From: Caulobacter segnis
GTDB taxonomy: Bacteria > Pseudomonadota > Alphaproteobacteria > Caulobacterales > Caulobacteraceae
DNA: 64,000 bases
Assembly (NCBI RefSeq): GCF_029543125.1
Contig: NZ_JARQWW010000003.1
Location: 558,001-622,000, forward strand
Reading direction: 5' to 3'
Shown here: positions 7,688 to 16,257 of the stretch, piece after piece
How the letters are laid out: each line of letters starts with the position of its first letter
How positions within the stretch are numbered: the stretch's first letter is position 1
The notes under the pieces: generated by a model
Told to the model about the DNA's origin: nothing
Databases searched by the model: none
Seen by the model: the letters and a program-made list of their open reading frames with translations, nothing else
Made by a program: the position numbers and the translations under genes

Positions 7688-10351
7688 GTGGCCAGCGCCA
7701 AGCTTTCCACCTATCGCGCCAAACGCGATTTCACCAAGACCGCCGAGCCCAGCGGGAAGGGGGCTGTCGAGGCCTCCGAACGCCTGCGCTTCGTCATCCA
7801 GAAGCACGCCGCCACCCGCCTGCACTACGACCTGCGCCTGGAGCACAAAGGCGTGTTCCTGTCCTGGGCGGTGACGCGCGGCCCATCCCTCGACCCGGCC
7901 GACAAGCGCCTGGCGGTGGAGGTTGAGCCGCACCCCCTCGACTACGGCGATTTCGAAGGCGCCATCCCAAAAGGCCAGTACGGCGGCGGCACGGTGATGC
8001 TGTGGGATCGCGGCTACTGGTTTCCACCGCCCGGCGAGGACGTGGACGCCATGCTGAAGAAGGGCGACCTGAAGGTCGTCTTCGCCGGCGAGCGGATGCA
8101 GGGCGAATGGGTGCTGGTGCGCATGAAGCACGACCGCAACGGCGGCAAGCGCACCAATTGGCTGCTGATCAAGCATCGCGACGGCTATGAGCATGAGGAC
8201 GACGACGACGCTCTGCTGAACGATAACGCCTTCTCTATCGCTTCCGGCCGCAAGATGGAGGAGATCGCCGAGGGCAAGGGCAAGGCCCCCACCCCCTTCA
8301 TGACCGATCAGAAGCGAAGCGCCGGGTCGGTGTGGAAATCCAACCGCGATCCGGAGGCCTCCGCAGAGAAGGCCGCCCGGAAAGCCGACGCCCCCAAAGC
8401 CAAGGCCTCCCAACGCCCGAAGAAACCGGCGAAGGCCGCCAGGCTCCCTGACTTCATCGAGCCGCAGTTCTGCAAGCTCGTCGATCGCCCGCCGGTCGGC
8501 GACGGCTGGGGCCATGAGATCAAGTTCGACGGCTACCGCATGCAGCTTCGCGTGCACGACGGCGCTGCGGCCCTTCGCACCCGCAAGGGCCTCGACTGGA
8601 GCGACAGCTTCCCCGCCATCGTGGAGGACGCGGCAGACGCCCTACCCGACTGCATGATCGACGGCGAGGTCGTGGCGTTGGACGAGAACGGCTCTCCCGA
8701 CTTCGCCGGCCTGCAGGCGGCGCTTTCGGACGGCCGGACCGACGACTTGATCTACTACGTCTTCGACCTGCTGTTCGCGGATGGCGAAGACCTTCGCCCC
8801 CTGCCCCTTTCCGAGCGCAAGACACGGCTGAAAGCGCTGCTGGAGAAGGCCAAGCCGGGCGACGGACGCATCCGCTACGTCGACCATTTCGCCACCGGCG
8901 GCGACGCCGTGCTGCAATCGGCCTGCCGCATGTCGCTGGAGGGCATCGTCTCCAAGAAGCTGGACGCTCCCTATCGCTCAGGCCGTGGCGGGGACTGGAC
9001 CAAGTCCAAGTGTCGCGCGGGACATGAGGTGGTCATCGGCGGCTACACCACCACGGGCTCGGCTTTCCGCTCCCTGATCGCCGGGGTGAATCGCAACGGC
9101 AAGCTGGTCCACGTCGGCCGCATCGGCACCGGCTACGGCAAGGAGAAGCTCGCGGACCTGGTGCCCAAGCTGAAGGCGCTGGAGACCGACAAATCTCCCT
9201 TCGAAGGCGCGGGCGCTCCCCGGAAGGCCGCAAACGTCCGCTGGGTGAAGCCGCAATTGGTGGCCGAGATCGAATACGCCGGCTTCACCGGCGACGGCGC
9301 TCTGCGCCAGGCCAGCTTCAAGGGGTTGCGCGCCGACAAGCCGGCCAGGGAAGTGCAGTCCGAAGCGCCGGTCCCTGTCGAGGAAGCCGAGTTGGCGCAA
9401 CCCGCGCCCGCCAAGTCCAAGGCGAAGGCCCGTCCCGCCGCCAAGGCTCCTGCCGCCGACAATCACGTCCTGGGGATCACCATCTCCAGCCCCGACCGTA
9501 TCGTGTGGCCGGACGCCGGCGACGGCGAGCCCGGGACCAAGCTGGACAACGCCCGCTATCTGGAGGCCGTCGCTGACTGGATGATGCCGCACATCAAGGG
9601 GCGCCCCTGCTCGGTCATCCGTTTCCCGGACGGCATCGGCGGCGAGAAGTTCTTCCAGCGTCACGTGGGCAAGGGGATGTCGAGCCTGATCGCCGCCAAG
9701 GAAGTGTCCGGCGACCGTCAGCCCTACATCCAGATCGACCGCAAGGAGGCGATCATCGCCCTCGCCCAGTTCGGCTCCATCGAGTTCCACCCCTGGAATT
9801 GTCAGCCGGACGACGTGGAGCACGCCGGACGCCTGGTCTTCGACCTCGATCCCTCCGAGGAGCTCGGCTTTGACGTGGTTATCCAAGGCGCCCGCGAAAT
9901 CCGCGACCGCTTGGAGGAACTGGGCCTGGTCAGTTTCTGCAAAACTACGGGGGGCAAGGGCCTGCACGTGGTCACGCCGCTCACCGCCGGCAAGGCCGCC
10001 GTGCCGTGGGACGAGGCCAAGGCCTTCGCGCGGGAGGTCTGCGACCGCATGGCCGCCGACAGCCCCGACCGCTATGTGGTCAACATGGCCAAGAAGGTCC
10101 GCAAGGGCCGGATCTTCCTCGACTATCTGCGCAACGACCGCATGTCGACAGCAGTGGCGCCGTTATCCCCCAGAGGACGGCCGGGCGCGCCGGTCTCCAT
10201 GCCGCTGAACTGGACGCAGGTCCGCACGGGGCTGGATCCCAAGCGCTTCAACATCCGCACCGTCCCCGACTTGTTGGCCAGGAGCACGGCTTGGGCCGAC
10301 TATGACGACGCAGCCCGCTCGCTGGCGGCGGCGATCAAGCGGCTGAAATAG
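7688..10351 (+). CDS. ligD: ATP-dependent DNA ligase LigD (nuclease-ligase-polymerase)
   Basis: Multifunctional end-joining ligase that processes, fills and seals DNA breaks together with Ku. Domain order from the GTG start (887 residues): phosphoesterase/nuclease domain about 1-170 (KHAATRLHYDLRLEH and GAIPKGQYGGG), ligase domain about 255-560 with the nucleotidyl lysine K279 in EIKFDGYRM, an Ala/Lys/Pro linker, and a primase-polymerase domain from about 593 with the catalytic FDLDPSE. TTG and GTG codons at 7622 and 7646 are also in frame, but the family normally begins a few residues before TYRAKRDFTKT, which fits the GTG at 7688. It converges with ku, leaving one base between them. Confidence 0.93.
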   Translation: MASAKLSTYRAKRDFTKTAEPSGKGAVEASERLRFVIQKHAATRLHYDLRLEHKGVFLSWAVTRGPSLDPADKRLAVEVEPHPLDYGDFEGAIPKGQYGGGTVMLWDRGYWFPPPGEDVDAMLKKGDLKVVFAGERMQGEWVLVRMKHDRNGGKRTNWLLIKHRDGYEHEDDDDALLNDNAFSIASGRKMEEIAEGKGKAPTPFMTDQKRSAGSVWKSNRDPEASAEKAARKADAPKAKASQRPKKPAKAARLPDFIEPQFCKLVDRPPVGDGWGHEIKFDGYRMQLRVHDGAAALRTRKGLDWSDSFPAIVEDAADALPDCMIDGEVVALDENGSPDFAGLQAALSDGRTDDLIYYVFDLLFADGEDLRPLPLSERKTRLKALLEKAKPGDGRIRYVDHFATGGDAVLQSACRMSLEGIVSKKLDAPYRSGRGGDWTKSKCRAGHEVVIGGYTTTGSAFRSLIAGVNRNGKLVHVGRIGTGYGKEKLADLVPKLKALETDKSPFEGAGAPRKAANVRWVKPQLVAEIEYAGFTGDGALRQASFKGLRADKPAREVQSEAPVPVEEAELAQPAPAKSKAKARPAAKAPAADNHVLGITISSPDRIVWPDAGDGEPGTKLDNARYLEAVADWMMPHIKGRPCSVIRFPDGIGGEKFFQRHVGKGMSSLIAAKEVSGDRQPYIQIDRKEAIIALAQFGSIEFHPWNCQPDDVEHAGRLVFDLDPSEELGFDVVIQGAREIRDRLEELGLVSFCKTTGGKGLHVVTPLTAGKAAVPWDEAKAFAREVCDRMAADSPDRYVVNMAKKVRKGRIFLDYLRNDRMSTAVAPLSPRGRPGAPVSMPLNWTQVRTGLDPKRFNIRTVPDLLARSTAWADYDDAARSLAAAIKRLK

Positions 10352-10352
10352 A

Positions 10353-11216
10353 TCAGGACGCCCGCTTGCGCGCCGCCGTCGGCTTCTTGCGCGGCGTCGC
10401 CTTCTTGGCCGCCGTCGCGGGCTTGCGTCGCGTTGCGGCGCCGCTGGACCCCAAGCTCTTCTTCAGCGCCTCCATCAGGTCGACGACATTGGTGTCGTCC
10501 GGCTCCTCGACCTTCACCTTGCGGCCGACGCCTTTCTCCTTCTGCGCGATCAGCTTGCGCAGGGCTTCTTCGTAGCGATCCTTGAAGTCGGACGGATCGA
10601 AAGGGCCGTCTTTCTGCTCGATGATCTTTTCGGCGATGGACACCATGCCCGCATCGGCCTTCTTGGCCGGGATGTCGTCGAAATAGTCGGCGGCGTCGCG
10701 CACCTCGTCATGACTGCGGATGGTGTAGGCCAAAAGGCCCTTGTCCCGCGCCTCGATGGCCATGATCCGCTCACGCGTGTGCATGACGACGCGGCCAAGC
10801 GCGATCCGCCCGGTCTTCTTCAGGGCGTCGCGGATGACGCTGTAGGCCTCGATGGCAAGCTTGCCGTCCGGAACCAGGAAATACGGGCTGTCCCAGTAGA
10901 GGCGGTCGATCTCGTCCTCATCCACGAACCGCTCGATGTCGATGGTCTTGGTGCTCTCCAGCCGGACGCTGTCGATCTCGTCCTGGGTGACCACGATGTA
11001 GCGGTCCTTCTCGTACTGGTAGCCCTTCACCAGATCGCGACGCTCCACCGGCCCCAGCTCGGGATCGGTGGGCACCATGCGGATGCGGTTGTGCGTGTCC
11101 TTGTGCAGCAGGTTGAAGTGAACATCGCCCGCGGCCGCCGTTGCGGTGTACAGAGCCACAGGACAGGTCACCAGCGACAGGCGCAGGTGCCCCTGCCAGG
11201 TCGGACGTGCAGCCAT
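10353..11216 (-). CDS. ku: Non-homologous end-joining protein Ku
   Basis: Homodimeric DNA-end-binding protein that recruits LigD. It is 287 residues and starts MAARPTWQGHLRLSLVTCPVALY, the usual Ku beta-barrel opening. The core runs to about residue 225 (IGRVVMHTRERIMAIEAR region and AEKIIEQKDGPFDPSDFKDRYEEAL). A basic, Ala/Lys-rich tail, KKATPRKKPTAARKRAS, extends the minimal core and probably contacts DNA. It is encoded tail to tail with ligD. Confidence 0.95.
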   Translation of the reverse strand: MAARPTWQGHLRLSLVTCPVALYTATAAAGDVHFNLLHKDTHNRIRMVPTDPELGPVERRDLVKGYQYEKDRYIVVTQDEIDSVRLESTKTIDIERFVDEDEIDRLYWDSPYFLVPDGKLAIEAYSVIRDALKKTGRIALGRVVMHTRERIMAIEARDKGLLAYTIRSHDEVRDAADYFDDIPAKKADAGMVSIAEKIIEQKDGPFDPSDFKDRYEEALRKLIAQKEKGVGRKVKVEEPDDTNVVDLMEALKKSLGSSGAATRRKPATAAKKATPRKKPTAARKRAS

Positions 11217-11276
11217 GATCGAACCTCTTCTCCCAGAACGAGCGAATCAACGCCGCCGGAAGCGCGAGGTTCGATC

Positions 11277-11507
11277 GTGAGCGAGGAGATCCTGGTCGAC
11301 GCTCGGGGGCACCACTGCCCCGTCCCGACGCTGCGCCTGCGCAAGGCGCTGGAGCAGGCCCCTGCCGGCGCCCGCATCCGCCTGCTGGCCACCGATCCCA
11401 TGGCGAAGATCGACGTTCCGCACTTCGCAAGCCAGTCCGGCGCTCAGCTCCTGGAATCCGGCGAGGACGCCGGCGCGCTCAGCTTCCTGGTGTCGAAGCC
11501 GCTCTGA
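11277..11507 (+). CDS. TusA-family sulfur carrier-like protein
   Basis: A 76-residue protein of the TusA/YeeD/SirA fold. The conserved cysteine is C14 in ARGHHCPVPTLRLRKAL, where a persulfide would form, followed by the typical PMAKIDVPHFASQSG segment. TusA proteins relay sulfur for tRNA thiolation or molybdenum cofactor work; the partner here is unknown. GTG is the likely start, with GAGG seven bases upstream. The same frame is open upstream only as antisense of ku. The 3' end overlaps the converging yihY-type gene by 29 bases. Confidence 0.8.
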   Translation: MSEEILVDARGHHCPVPTLRLRKALEQAPAGARIRLLATDPMAKIDVPHFASQSGAQLLESGEDAGALSFLVSKPL

Positions 11508-12423
11508 GGTCTTCGGTCTCCAGCTGCGCCAGCAGCCGGCGCGGAGCCTCTTCGATGGCGATCTCCACCTCGGTGGCCAGCGCCCCGCCGAAGAAGATCG
11601 CGTTGACGTTCCAGCTCAGCCAGATCAGCGCCACGATGATCGCCGCCAGCGAACCGTACATGGCGCCCAGGTGCGCGATCTGGTCCACATAGAAGGCGCT
11701 GGCCCAGGACGCCCCGACGAACATGGCCGCCGCCGCCGCTCCGCCGATGATCGAGGCCCGCCACCCCACCACCTTGGCCGACATGGCGTAGCGATAGACC
11801 AGCGTCATGCCGAGCGTCAGGCCCAGGCTGACCCAGGTCCACTCGCTGTAGATCCAGGTGACGCCCTCCAGCGGCCGCCAGTCCAGGGTCGCCCCCACCA
11901 GGCGGAAGGTCAGGAACACGCCCGACAGGAAGATCATCATGGCCATGGCCGCCAACAGGACGATCAGGGCCAGGAAGTTGAACTTGAAGAAACCGCGCGG
12001 GTCCTCTTCGTCATGAATGAAGGCCAATCCCGCCAGCATGGCCTTGAAGCCCCGGTGCGCCGCATAGCCGCCGATGATCAGCGAGATGGCGCTTTGAGCG
12101 GAGGTCGCCTGGATCGGCGCGTGCGACAGGCGGTTGAGCTCGCTGCGGAACAGCTCCTGGGCGCCCGGCGGCAGCAGATAGGCAAAGCTGTCGGCTTGCG
12201 CCGCCGCCGCCTCGGGGGTCAGCAGGAAAGTGTAGATGCTGACCAGCAGCGACAGGGCCGGAAACACCGCCAGCATGGCGAAGAACGACACCCCGCCTAC
12301 ATAGAGCATGACGTCACGGCCCCACAGGCGGCTGAGCGCCCGACCGAGCACCATCAGGACTTCACGCGTCCAGTAAAGCGGATCCAGGGCCCGGAATCGG
12401 TTGAGGAGCTTGCGCAGCCGCAT
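11479..12423 (-). CDS. YihY/UPF0761-family inner membrane protein
   Basis: A 314-residue integral membrane protein of the YihY/virulence factor BrkB family; the molecular function is unknown despite the old RNase BN name. The family N-terminal signature is present: ALSRLWGRDVMLYVGGVSFFAMLAVFPALSLLVS. About six hydrophobic segments follow, including LAFIHDEEDPRGFFKFNFLALIVLLAAMAMMIFL and AIIVALIWLSWNVNAIFFGGALATEVE near the C-terminus. It lies 46 bases downstream of the CaiB-type gene on the same strand and could share its transcript. Confidence 0.85.
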   Translation of the reverse strand: MRLRKLLNRFRALDPLYWTREVLMVLGRALSRLWGRDVMLYVGGVSFFAMLAVFPALSLLVSIYTFLLTPEAAAAQADSFAYLLPPGAQELFRSELNRLSHAPIQATSAQSAISLIIGGYAAHRGFKAMLAGLAFIHDEEDPRGFFKFNFLALIVLLAAMAMMIFLSGVFLTFRLVGATLDWRPLEGVTWIYSEWTWVSLGLTLGMTLVYRYAMSAKVVGWRASIIGGAAAAAMFVGASWASAFYVDQIAHLGAMYGSLAAIIVALIWLSWNVNAIFFGGALATEVEIAIEEAPRRLLAQLETEDLRAASTPGS

Positions 12424-12469
12424 CGGCGGAACCTGCCCGCCCGATTGCTGCGGCGCAACCTTCGAAGCT

Positions 12470-13597
12470 CTACAGCGCCTCTGTGCTCCTGAGCGCTTCG
12501 ATCTCGTCGCCGCTGAAACCCCAGTCCGACAAGGCCGTGTCGTTATCGGCGCCGATCTTCGGGGGCGGACCCTGGATCACGCCCGGGGTCGCCGAAAAGC
12601 GCGGCGCCGGCGCGGGCTGGGTCACCCCGCCCAACTCCAGGAAAGTCTGACGCGCGACGTTATGCGGATGCTTCGGCGCCTCATCCAGATCCAGAATGGG
12701 GGCGAAGCAGACGTCCGTGCCGCCCATCAGGGCCGTCCACTCGTCCTGCGTCTTGGTGAGGATCACGGTCGCCAGCTTCTCGCGCAGGGCCGGCCATTCC
12801 TCGCGGCTCATCTGTTCCTGGAAATGCGGATCGGTGATCCCCGTCTTCTCCAGCAGCAAGGCGTAGAACTGAGGCTCGATGGAGCCGATCGACACCCACT
12901 TGCCGTCGCGGCACTGATAGGTGTCGTAGAAGTGCGCCCCGCCGTCGAGCATGTTGGCGCGGCGCTCCTCGCGTTGCAGGCCCATGGCCTTGAAGCCGTA
13001 GAACATCGACATCAAGGACGCCGCGCCATCGCTCATGGCGCAGTCGATCACCTGCCCCTGCCCGCTTTCGCGCGAATGGATCACACCCGCCAGCAGGCCG
13101 AAGGCGAGGTAGAGCGCCCCGCCCCCGAAATCCCCCACCAGGTTCAGCGGAGGCACCGGCTTGTCCTCGGTTCCGATGGCGTGCAGGGCGCCGCTGATGG
13201 CGATGTAGTTCATGTCGTGGCCGGCGGCGGTGGCATAGGGGCCCGTCTGTCCCCAGCCCGTCATCCGGCCATAGACCAGCTTGGGATTACGCTTCAGCGC
13301 CACATCCGGCCCCAGGCCCAGACGCTCCATGACACCCGGACGGAAGCCCTCGAACAGCGCCTCAGACCGCTCGACCAGCTTCAGGCAAGCCTCGACCGCC
13401 TCGGGTTTCTTCAGGTTCAGGGCGATGGACCGCCGCCCCCGGGCGGTGATGTCCGCCGGGGACGACCGGCCCGAACCCTTGCGGTCGATCCGCACCACAT
13501 CGGCGCCCAGGTCCGACAGCAGCATGCCGCAGAACGGCCCCGGCCCGATGCCGGCGAACTCCAGCACCTTCAATCCTGCAAGCGGCCCCTGAGCCAT
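12470..13597 (-). CDS. CaiB/BaiF-family CoA-transferase, alpha-methylacyl-CoA racemase-like
   Basis: Type III CoA-transferase family enzyme, 375 residues from the ATG at 13597, which has GGGAGG 6-7 bases upstream. The start [38 protein letters not shown] is typical. The [18 protein letters not shown] and [12 protein letters not shown] segments contain the His and Asp acid/base pair of alpha-methylacyl-CoA racemases, so epimerisation of 2-methyl-branched acyl-CoA is more likely than CoA transfer. It lies downstream of the tetR-like gene on the same strand. The two nearby dehydrogenases suggest a lipid or branched-chain pathway, but this is only inference. Confidence 0.83.
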   Translation of the reverse strand: MAQGPLAGLKVLEFAGIGPGPFCGMLLSDLGADVVRIDRKGSGRSSPADITARGRRSIALNLKKPEAVEACLKLVERSEALFEGFRPGVMERLGLGPDVALKRNPKLVYGRMTGWGQTGPYATAAGHDMNYIAISGALHAIGTEDKPVPPLNLVGDFGGGALYLAFGLLAGVIHSRESGQGQVIDCAMSDGAASLMSMFYGFKAMGLQREERRANMLDGGAHFYDTYQCRDGKWVSIGSIEPQFYALLLEKTGITDPHFQEQMSREEWPALREKLATVILTKTQDEWTALMGGTDVCFAPILDLDEAPKHPHNVARQTFLELGGVTQPAPAPRFSATPGVIQGPPPKIGADNDTALSDWGFSGDEIEALRSTEAL

Positions 13598-13669
13598 GAC
13601 GACCTCCCTGTTCTTATCCTCAGGCTGGCAAGCCTGACGCACGGGCAGGCAAGACAGAAACGCCAGTCT

Positions 13670-14248
13670 CTAGGATTGGGGCTTCAGGCCGGCCATCAGG
13701 ATGTCGATCAGGCGACAGGCGCTTTGCGCCCAGCCCGGCTGGTCGTAGCCGTAGCTGACCCCGACCATGGCGCGATAGACATCATCGTTCGTGACGTCTG
13801 AGCGGATGTCGCCGGCATCGATCGCCGCCTGCGTCAGCCTTTTCATGGCGTCGGTGATCGTCGCGCCGGAGGCCGCATAGACTTGCGCGCTGTCGCCAGT
13901 GGAAGCTTGCAGAGCCGGCATGATCACCCGCTTGGTGGACATGTAGTCGACCAGCAGATGCAACCAGGCCTCAAGCGCTTCGCCCGCGCGGCGGGTCTCC
14001 AGCAGCGTATCGGCCCAGGCGCCAAGCTGCTCGACCTCGCGCTGATAGACCGCCGACAACAAGGCGCCGCGGGTCGGAAAGTGCCGATAGAGCGTCCCGA
14101 TCCCCACCTTGGCCTGCCGGGCGATCTCCTCCAGAGGCACATCAGCGCCCAGTTCAGTGAAAGCGGCCTTGGCCGTCTCCAGCAGGCGGATGCGATTGCG
14201 AAGGCTGTCGGCGCGCGGCTTGCGCCTTTTTTCTGCTCCGGTCTCCAC
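13670..14248 (-). CDS. TetR-family transcriptional regulator
   Basis: A 192-residue repressor-type regulator. The N-terminal helix-turn-helix reads RIRLLETAKAAFTELGADVPLEEIARQAKVGIGTLYRHFPTRGALL (about residues 18-63). The C-terminal ligand domain is of the SBP-like kind (LLVDYMSTKRVIMPALQAS). It is divergent from a short-chain dehydrogenase, and two copies of CGGAG-N5-CTCCG lie in the 110-base gap. Self-repression and control of the dehydrogenase are therefore likely. The CaiB-type and YihY genes follow on the same strand. Confidence 0.88.
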   Translation of the reverse strand: METGAEKRRKPRADSLRNRIRLLETAKAAFTELGADVPLEEIARQAKVGIGTLYRHFPTRGALLSAVYQREVEQLGAWADTLLETRRAGEALEAWLHLLVDYMSTKRVIMPALQASTGDSAQVYAASGATITDAMKRLTQAAIDAGDIRSDVTNDDVYRAMVGVSYGYDQPGWAQSACRLIDILMAGLKPQS

Positions 14249-14265
14249 CGTCGCTCCTTGAAAAA

Positions 14266-14280
14266 CGGAGGGGCCCTCCG
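14266..14280. promoter_or_regulatory. TetR operator copy 1 (CGGAG-N5-CTCCG)
   Basis: CGGAGGGGCCCTCCG, a perfect palindrome around one central base, 18 bases upstream of the tetR ATG. It shares the outer CGGAG...CTCCG half-sites with copy 2. Confidence 0.65.
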
Positions 14281-14288
14281 AATATATG

Positions 14289-14303
14289 CGGAGACCGCCT
14301 CCG
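14289..14303. promoter_or_regulatory. TetR operator copy 2 (CGGAG-N5-CTCCG)
   Basis: CGGAGACCGCCTCCG, with half-sites identical to copy 1 and starting 23 bases further right (about two helical turns). The inner five bases differ, which shows that the outer half-sites are what is conserved. Confidence 0.65.
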
Positions 14304-14358
14304 CTTTTACACCTGGATGGCGATCATAACAACGATCCACCTCCCGGGAGAGATGTCC

Positions 14359-15324
14359 ATGAGCGGACCTTACGGCGCCAAATCCACTACTGATGAAGTC
14401 CTGAACGGCGTGAACCTCAGCGGCAAGCGCATCCTTGTGACCGGCGCCTCCGCCGGCCTCGGCGTTGAAACCGCCCGCGTGCTGGCCGCCCACGGCGCGC
14501 ATGTGGTCGGCGCGGCGCGTGATCTGGAGAAGGCCAAGCGGGCCACCGAAGTGGTGCGCGCGGACGCCGCGAACGGCGGCGGCCTCGAACTGATCGAACT
14601 GGACCTGGCAAATCTCGCCTCGGTGCGCGCCGCCGCGGACAAACTTCTGGCCGCCGGCCAGCCCTTTGACGTCATCATCGCCAACGCCGGCGTCATGGCC
14701 ACGCCCTTCGGCCGCACCGACGATGGCTTCGAGACCCAGTTCGGAACGAACCATCTGGGCCACTTCGTGTTCGTGAACCGCATCGCATCGCTGCTGAAGG
14801 CGGGGTCCCGCGTGATCGCCCTATCCTCCGCCGGCCACCGCTTCTCGGACGTCAATCTCGACGATCCGAATTTCGAGACGACCGAGTACACACCCTTCGG
14901 AGCCTATGGGCGCTCCAAGACGGCCAACGCCCTCTTCGCGGCCGAGTTCGACCGCCGCCATCGCGACCGCGGGGTCCGCGCCGCCGCCGTTCACCCGGGC
15001 GGCATCCAGACCGAACTGTCGCGCCACATGAGCGACGGCGATATCGAAGCCCTGGTCGAGCAGATCAACGCCGCCCGCGCCCAAGGCGCGCCGGCCTTTG
15101 AGTTCAAGACCATCCCGCAGGGCGCGGCCACTTCGGTCTGGGCCGCGATCGTCGCTTCGGCCGACGAAATCGGCGGTCGCTACTGCGAGGACTGCCATGT
15201 GGCGGAGTTCGTCGGCGAGGAAGCCGACATGATGAGCGGCGGCGTGCGCCCCTACGCGCTCGACCCCGACAACGCCAAGGCGCTGTGGGCCAGGAGCGAG
15301 GAACTGGTCGGCGAACGGTTCTGA
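14359..15324 (+). CDS. Short-chain dehydrogenase/reductase
   Basis: NAD(P)-dependent oxidoreductase of about 321 residues, resembling the retinol dehydrogenase/WW-domain oxidoreductase-like group. The cofactor motif is TGASAGLG near residue 28, NAG in IIANAGVMA near 100, the catalytic Ser in LSSAGHR, and YGRSK (Tyr-x3-Lys) near 185. An ATG at 14353 precedes the one chosen; 14359 has the better spacing from GGGAG. The substrate is unknown. The divergent TetR gene and its paired operators suggest induction by a small hydrophobic compound. A strong hairpin terminator follows the stop. Confidence 0.85.
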   Translation: MSGPYGAKSTTDEVLNGVNLSGKRILVTGASAGLGVETARVLAAHGAHVVGAARDLEKAKRATEVVRADAANGGGLELIELDLANLASVRAAADKLLAAGQPFDVIIANAGVMATPFGRTDDGFETQFGTNHLGHFVFVNRIASLLKAGSRVIALSSAGHRFSDVNLDDPNFETTEYTPFGAYGRSKTANALFAAEFDRRHRDRGVRAAAVHPGGIQTELSRHMSDGDIEALVEQINAARAQGAPAFEFKTIPQGAATSVWAAIVASADEIGGRYCEDCHVAEFVGEEADMMSGGVRPYALDPDNAKALWARSEELVGERF

Positions 15325-15332
15325 CCCTGGCA

Positions 15333-15364
15333 AAGCCCGCCGATGTTCCAACATCGGCGGGCTT
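15333..15364. terminator. Bidirectional hairpin terminator
   Basis: A perfect 15-base inverted repeat (AAGCCCGCCGATGTT / AACATCGGCGGGCTT) separated by two bases lies between two converging dehydrogenase genes. The T-tract is short on both strands, but the stem is very strong and placed to serve both genes. Confidence 0.8.
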
Positions 15365-15370
15365 GAAGGC

Positions 15371-16135
15371 CTACAACGACTGCCCGTCGTCCACGGTGAT
15401 CAGCGATCCGGTCATTCCGCGCGCGCCCGGGCCGGACAGCATCAGCAGGGCGGCGTCCAGATCGCCTTCCTGGCCCAGACGACGGCGTGGCAAGCCCTGG
15501 ATCTGCTTCTTGCCGCCCTCGCTGGCGAACCACGCCGAATTGATCTCGGTCTCGATATAGCCGGGGCAGATGGCGTTCACGGCGATCCCGTGCCGCGCCC
15601 ATTCCAGCGCCATGCCCTTGGTCATGTGGGCCGCCGCCGCCTTGGTTCCGCAATAGGTGGTCAGGCCCGGCAGAACCTTCTGGGCCGCGATGGAGGCGAT
15701 GTTGATGATCCGCGCCTCACCCGCCCGGGCCCGGCCGTTCTCGATCATCCGTTTGGCCGCTTCCCGCGCGCCGAAAAACAGGCCCCGCACATTCACGGTG
15801 AAGGCCGCATCGAAATCCTCCGGCGTGATGTCGAGAGACCGCCCCTCCGCGCCCACGCCGGCGTTGTTGATCATGATCGAGATCGGCCCCAGAGCGTCCT
15901 GCACCTGATCCAGCACCGGTCCGATGGCGTGGGCGTCGCTGACGTCCAGCGCGAGGGCCACGGCCTTGCCGCCCCGCGCCTTGATCGCCTCGGCCTCAGC
16001 CTCAAGCCGGTCCGTCCGGCGAGCCAGCAGCGCCACCGCCGCGCCTTCGTCCGCCAGGATGTGGGCGAAGCGCCGCCCCAGCCCGCTCGAAGCGCCCGTC
16101 ACGACCGCCACGCCGCCCGCCACAATACCTTGCAT
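15371..16135 (-). CDS. Short-chain dehydrogenase/reductase
   Basis: Classical SDR of 254 residues. The cofactor-binding TGASSGLG is at about 14-21, NNAG near 91, the catalytic Ser in NIASIAAQK and Tyr-x3-Lys in YCGTK near 160, then the PGYIETEIN loop that shapes the substrate site. The C-terminal GSLITVDDGQSL is typical of FabG-like enzymes, but the substrate cannot be told. It converges on the TetR-linked dehydrogenase and is divergent from popA with 122 bases between starts. Confidence 0.87.
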   Translation of the reverse strand: MQGIVAGGVAVVTGASSGLGRRFAHILADEGAAVALLARRTDRLEAEAEAIKARGGKAVALALDVSDAHAIGPVLDQVQDALGPISIMINNAGVGAEGRSLDITPEDFDAAFTVNVRGLFFGAREAAKRMIENGRARAGEARIINIASIAAQKVLPGLTTYCGTKAAAAHMTKGMALEWARHGIAVNAICPGYIETEINSAWFASEGGKKQIQGLPRRRLGQEGDLDAALLMLSGPGARGMTGSLITVDDGQSL

Positions 16136-16257
16136 TAGATGTCCGTCCCTGATGATGCCCGTCTGTCGCGGGCGCGCGCTTCTGATACTGTCGCCATTCC
16201 GAATCTGGAAGGCGATGGAAATCGTCGCCGTCGGTGTTTCAACCTGGTTCTTAGGTC

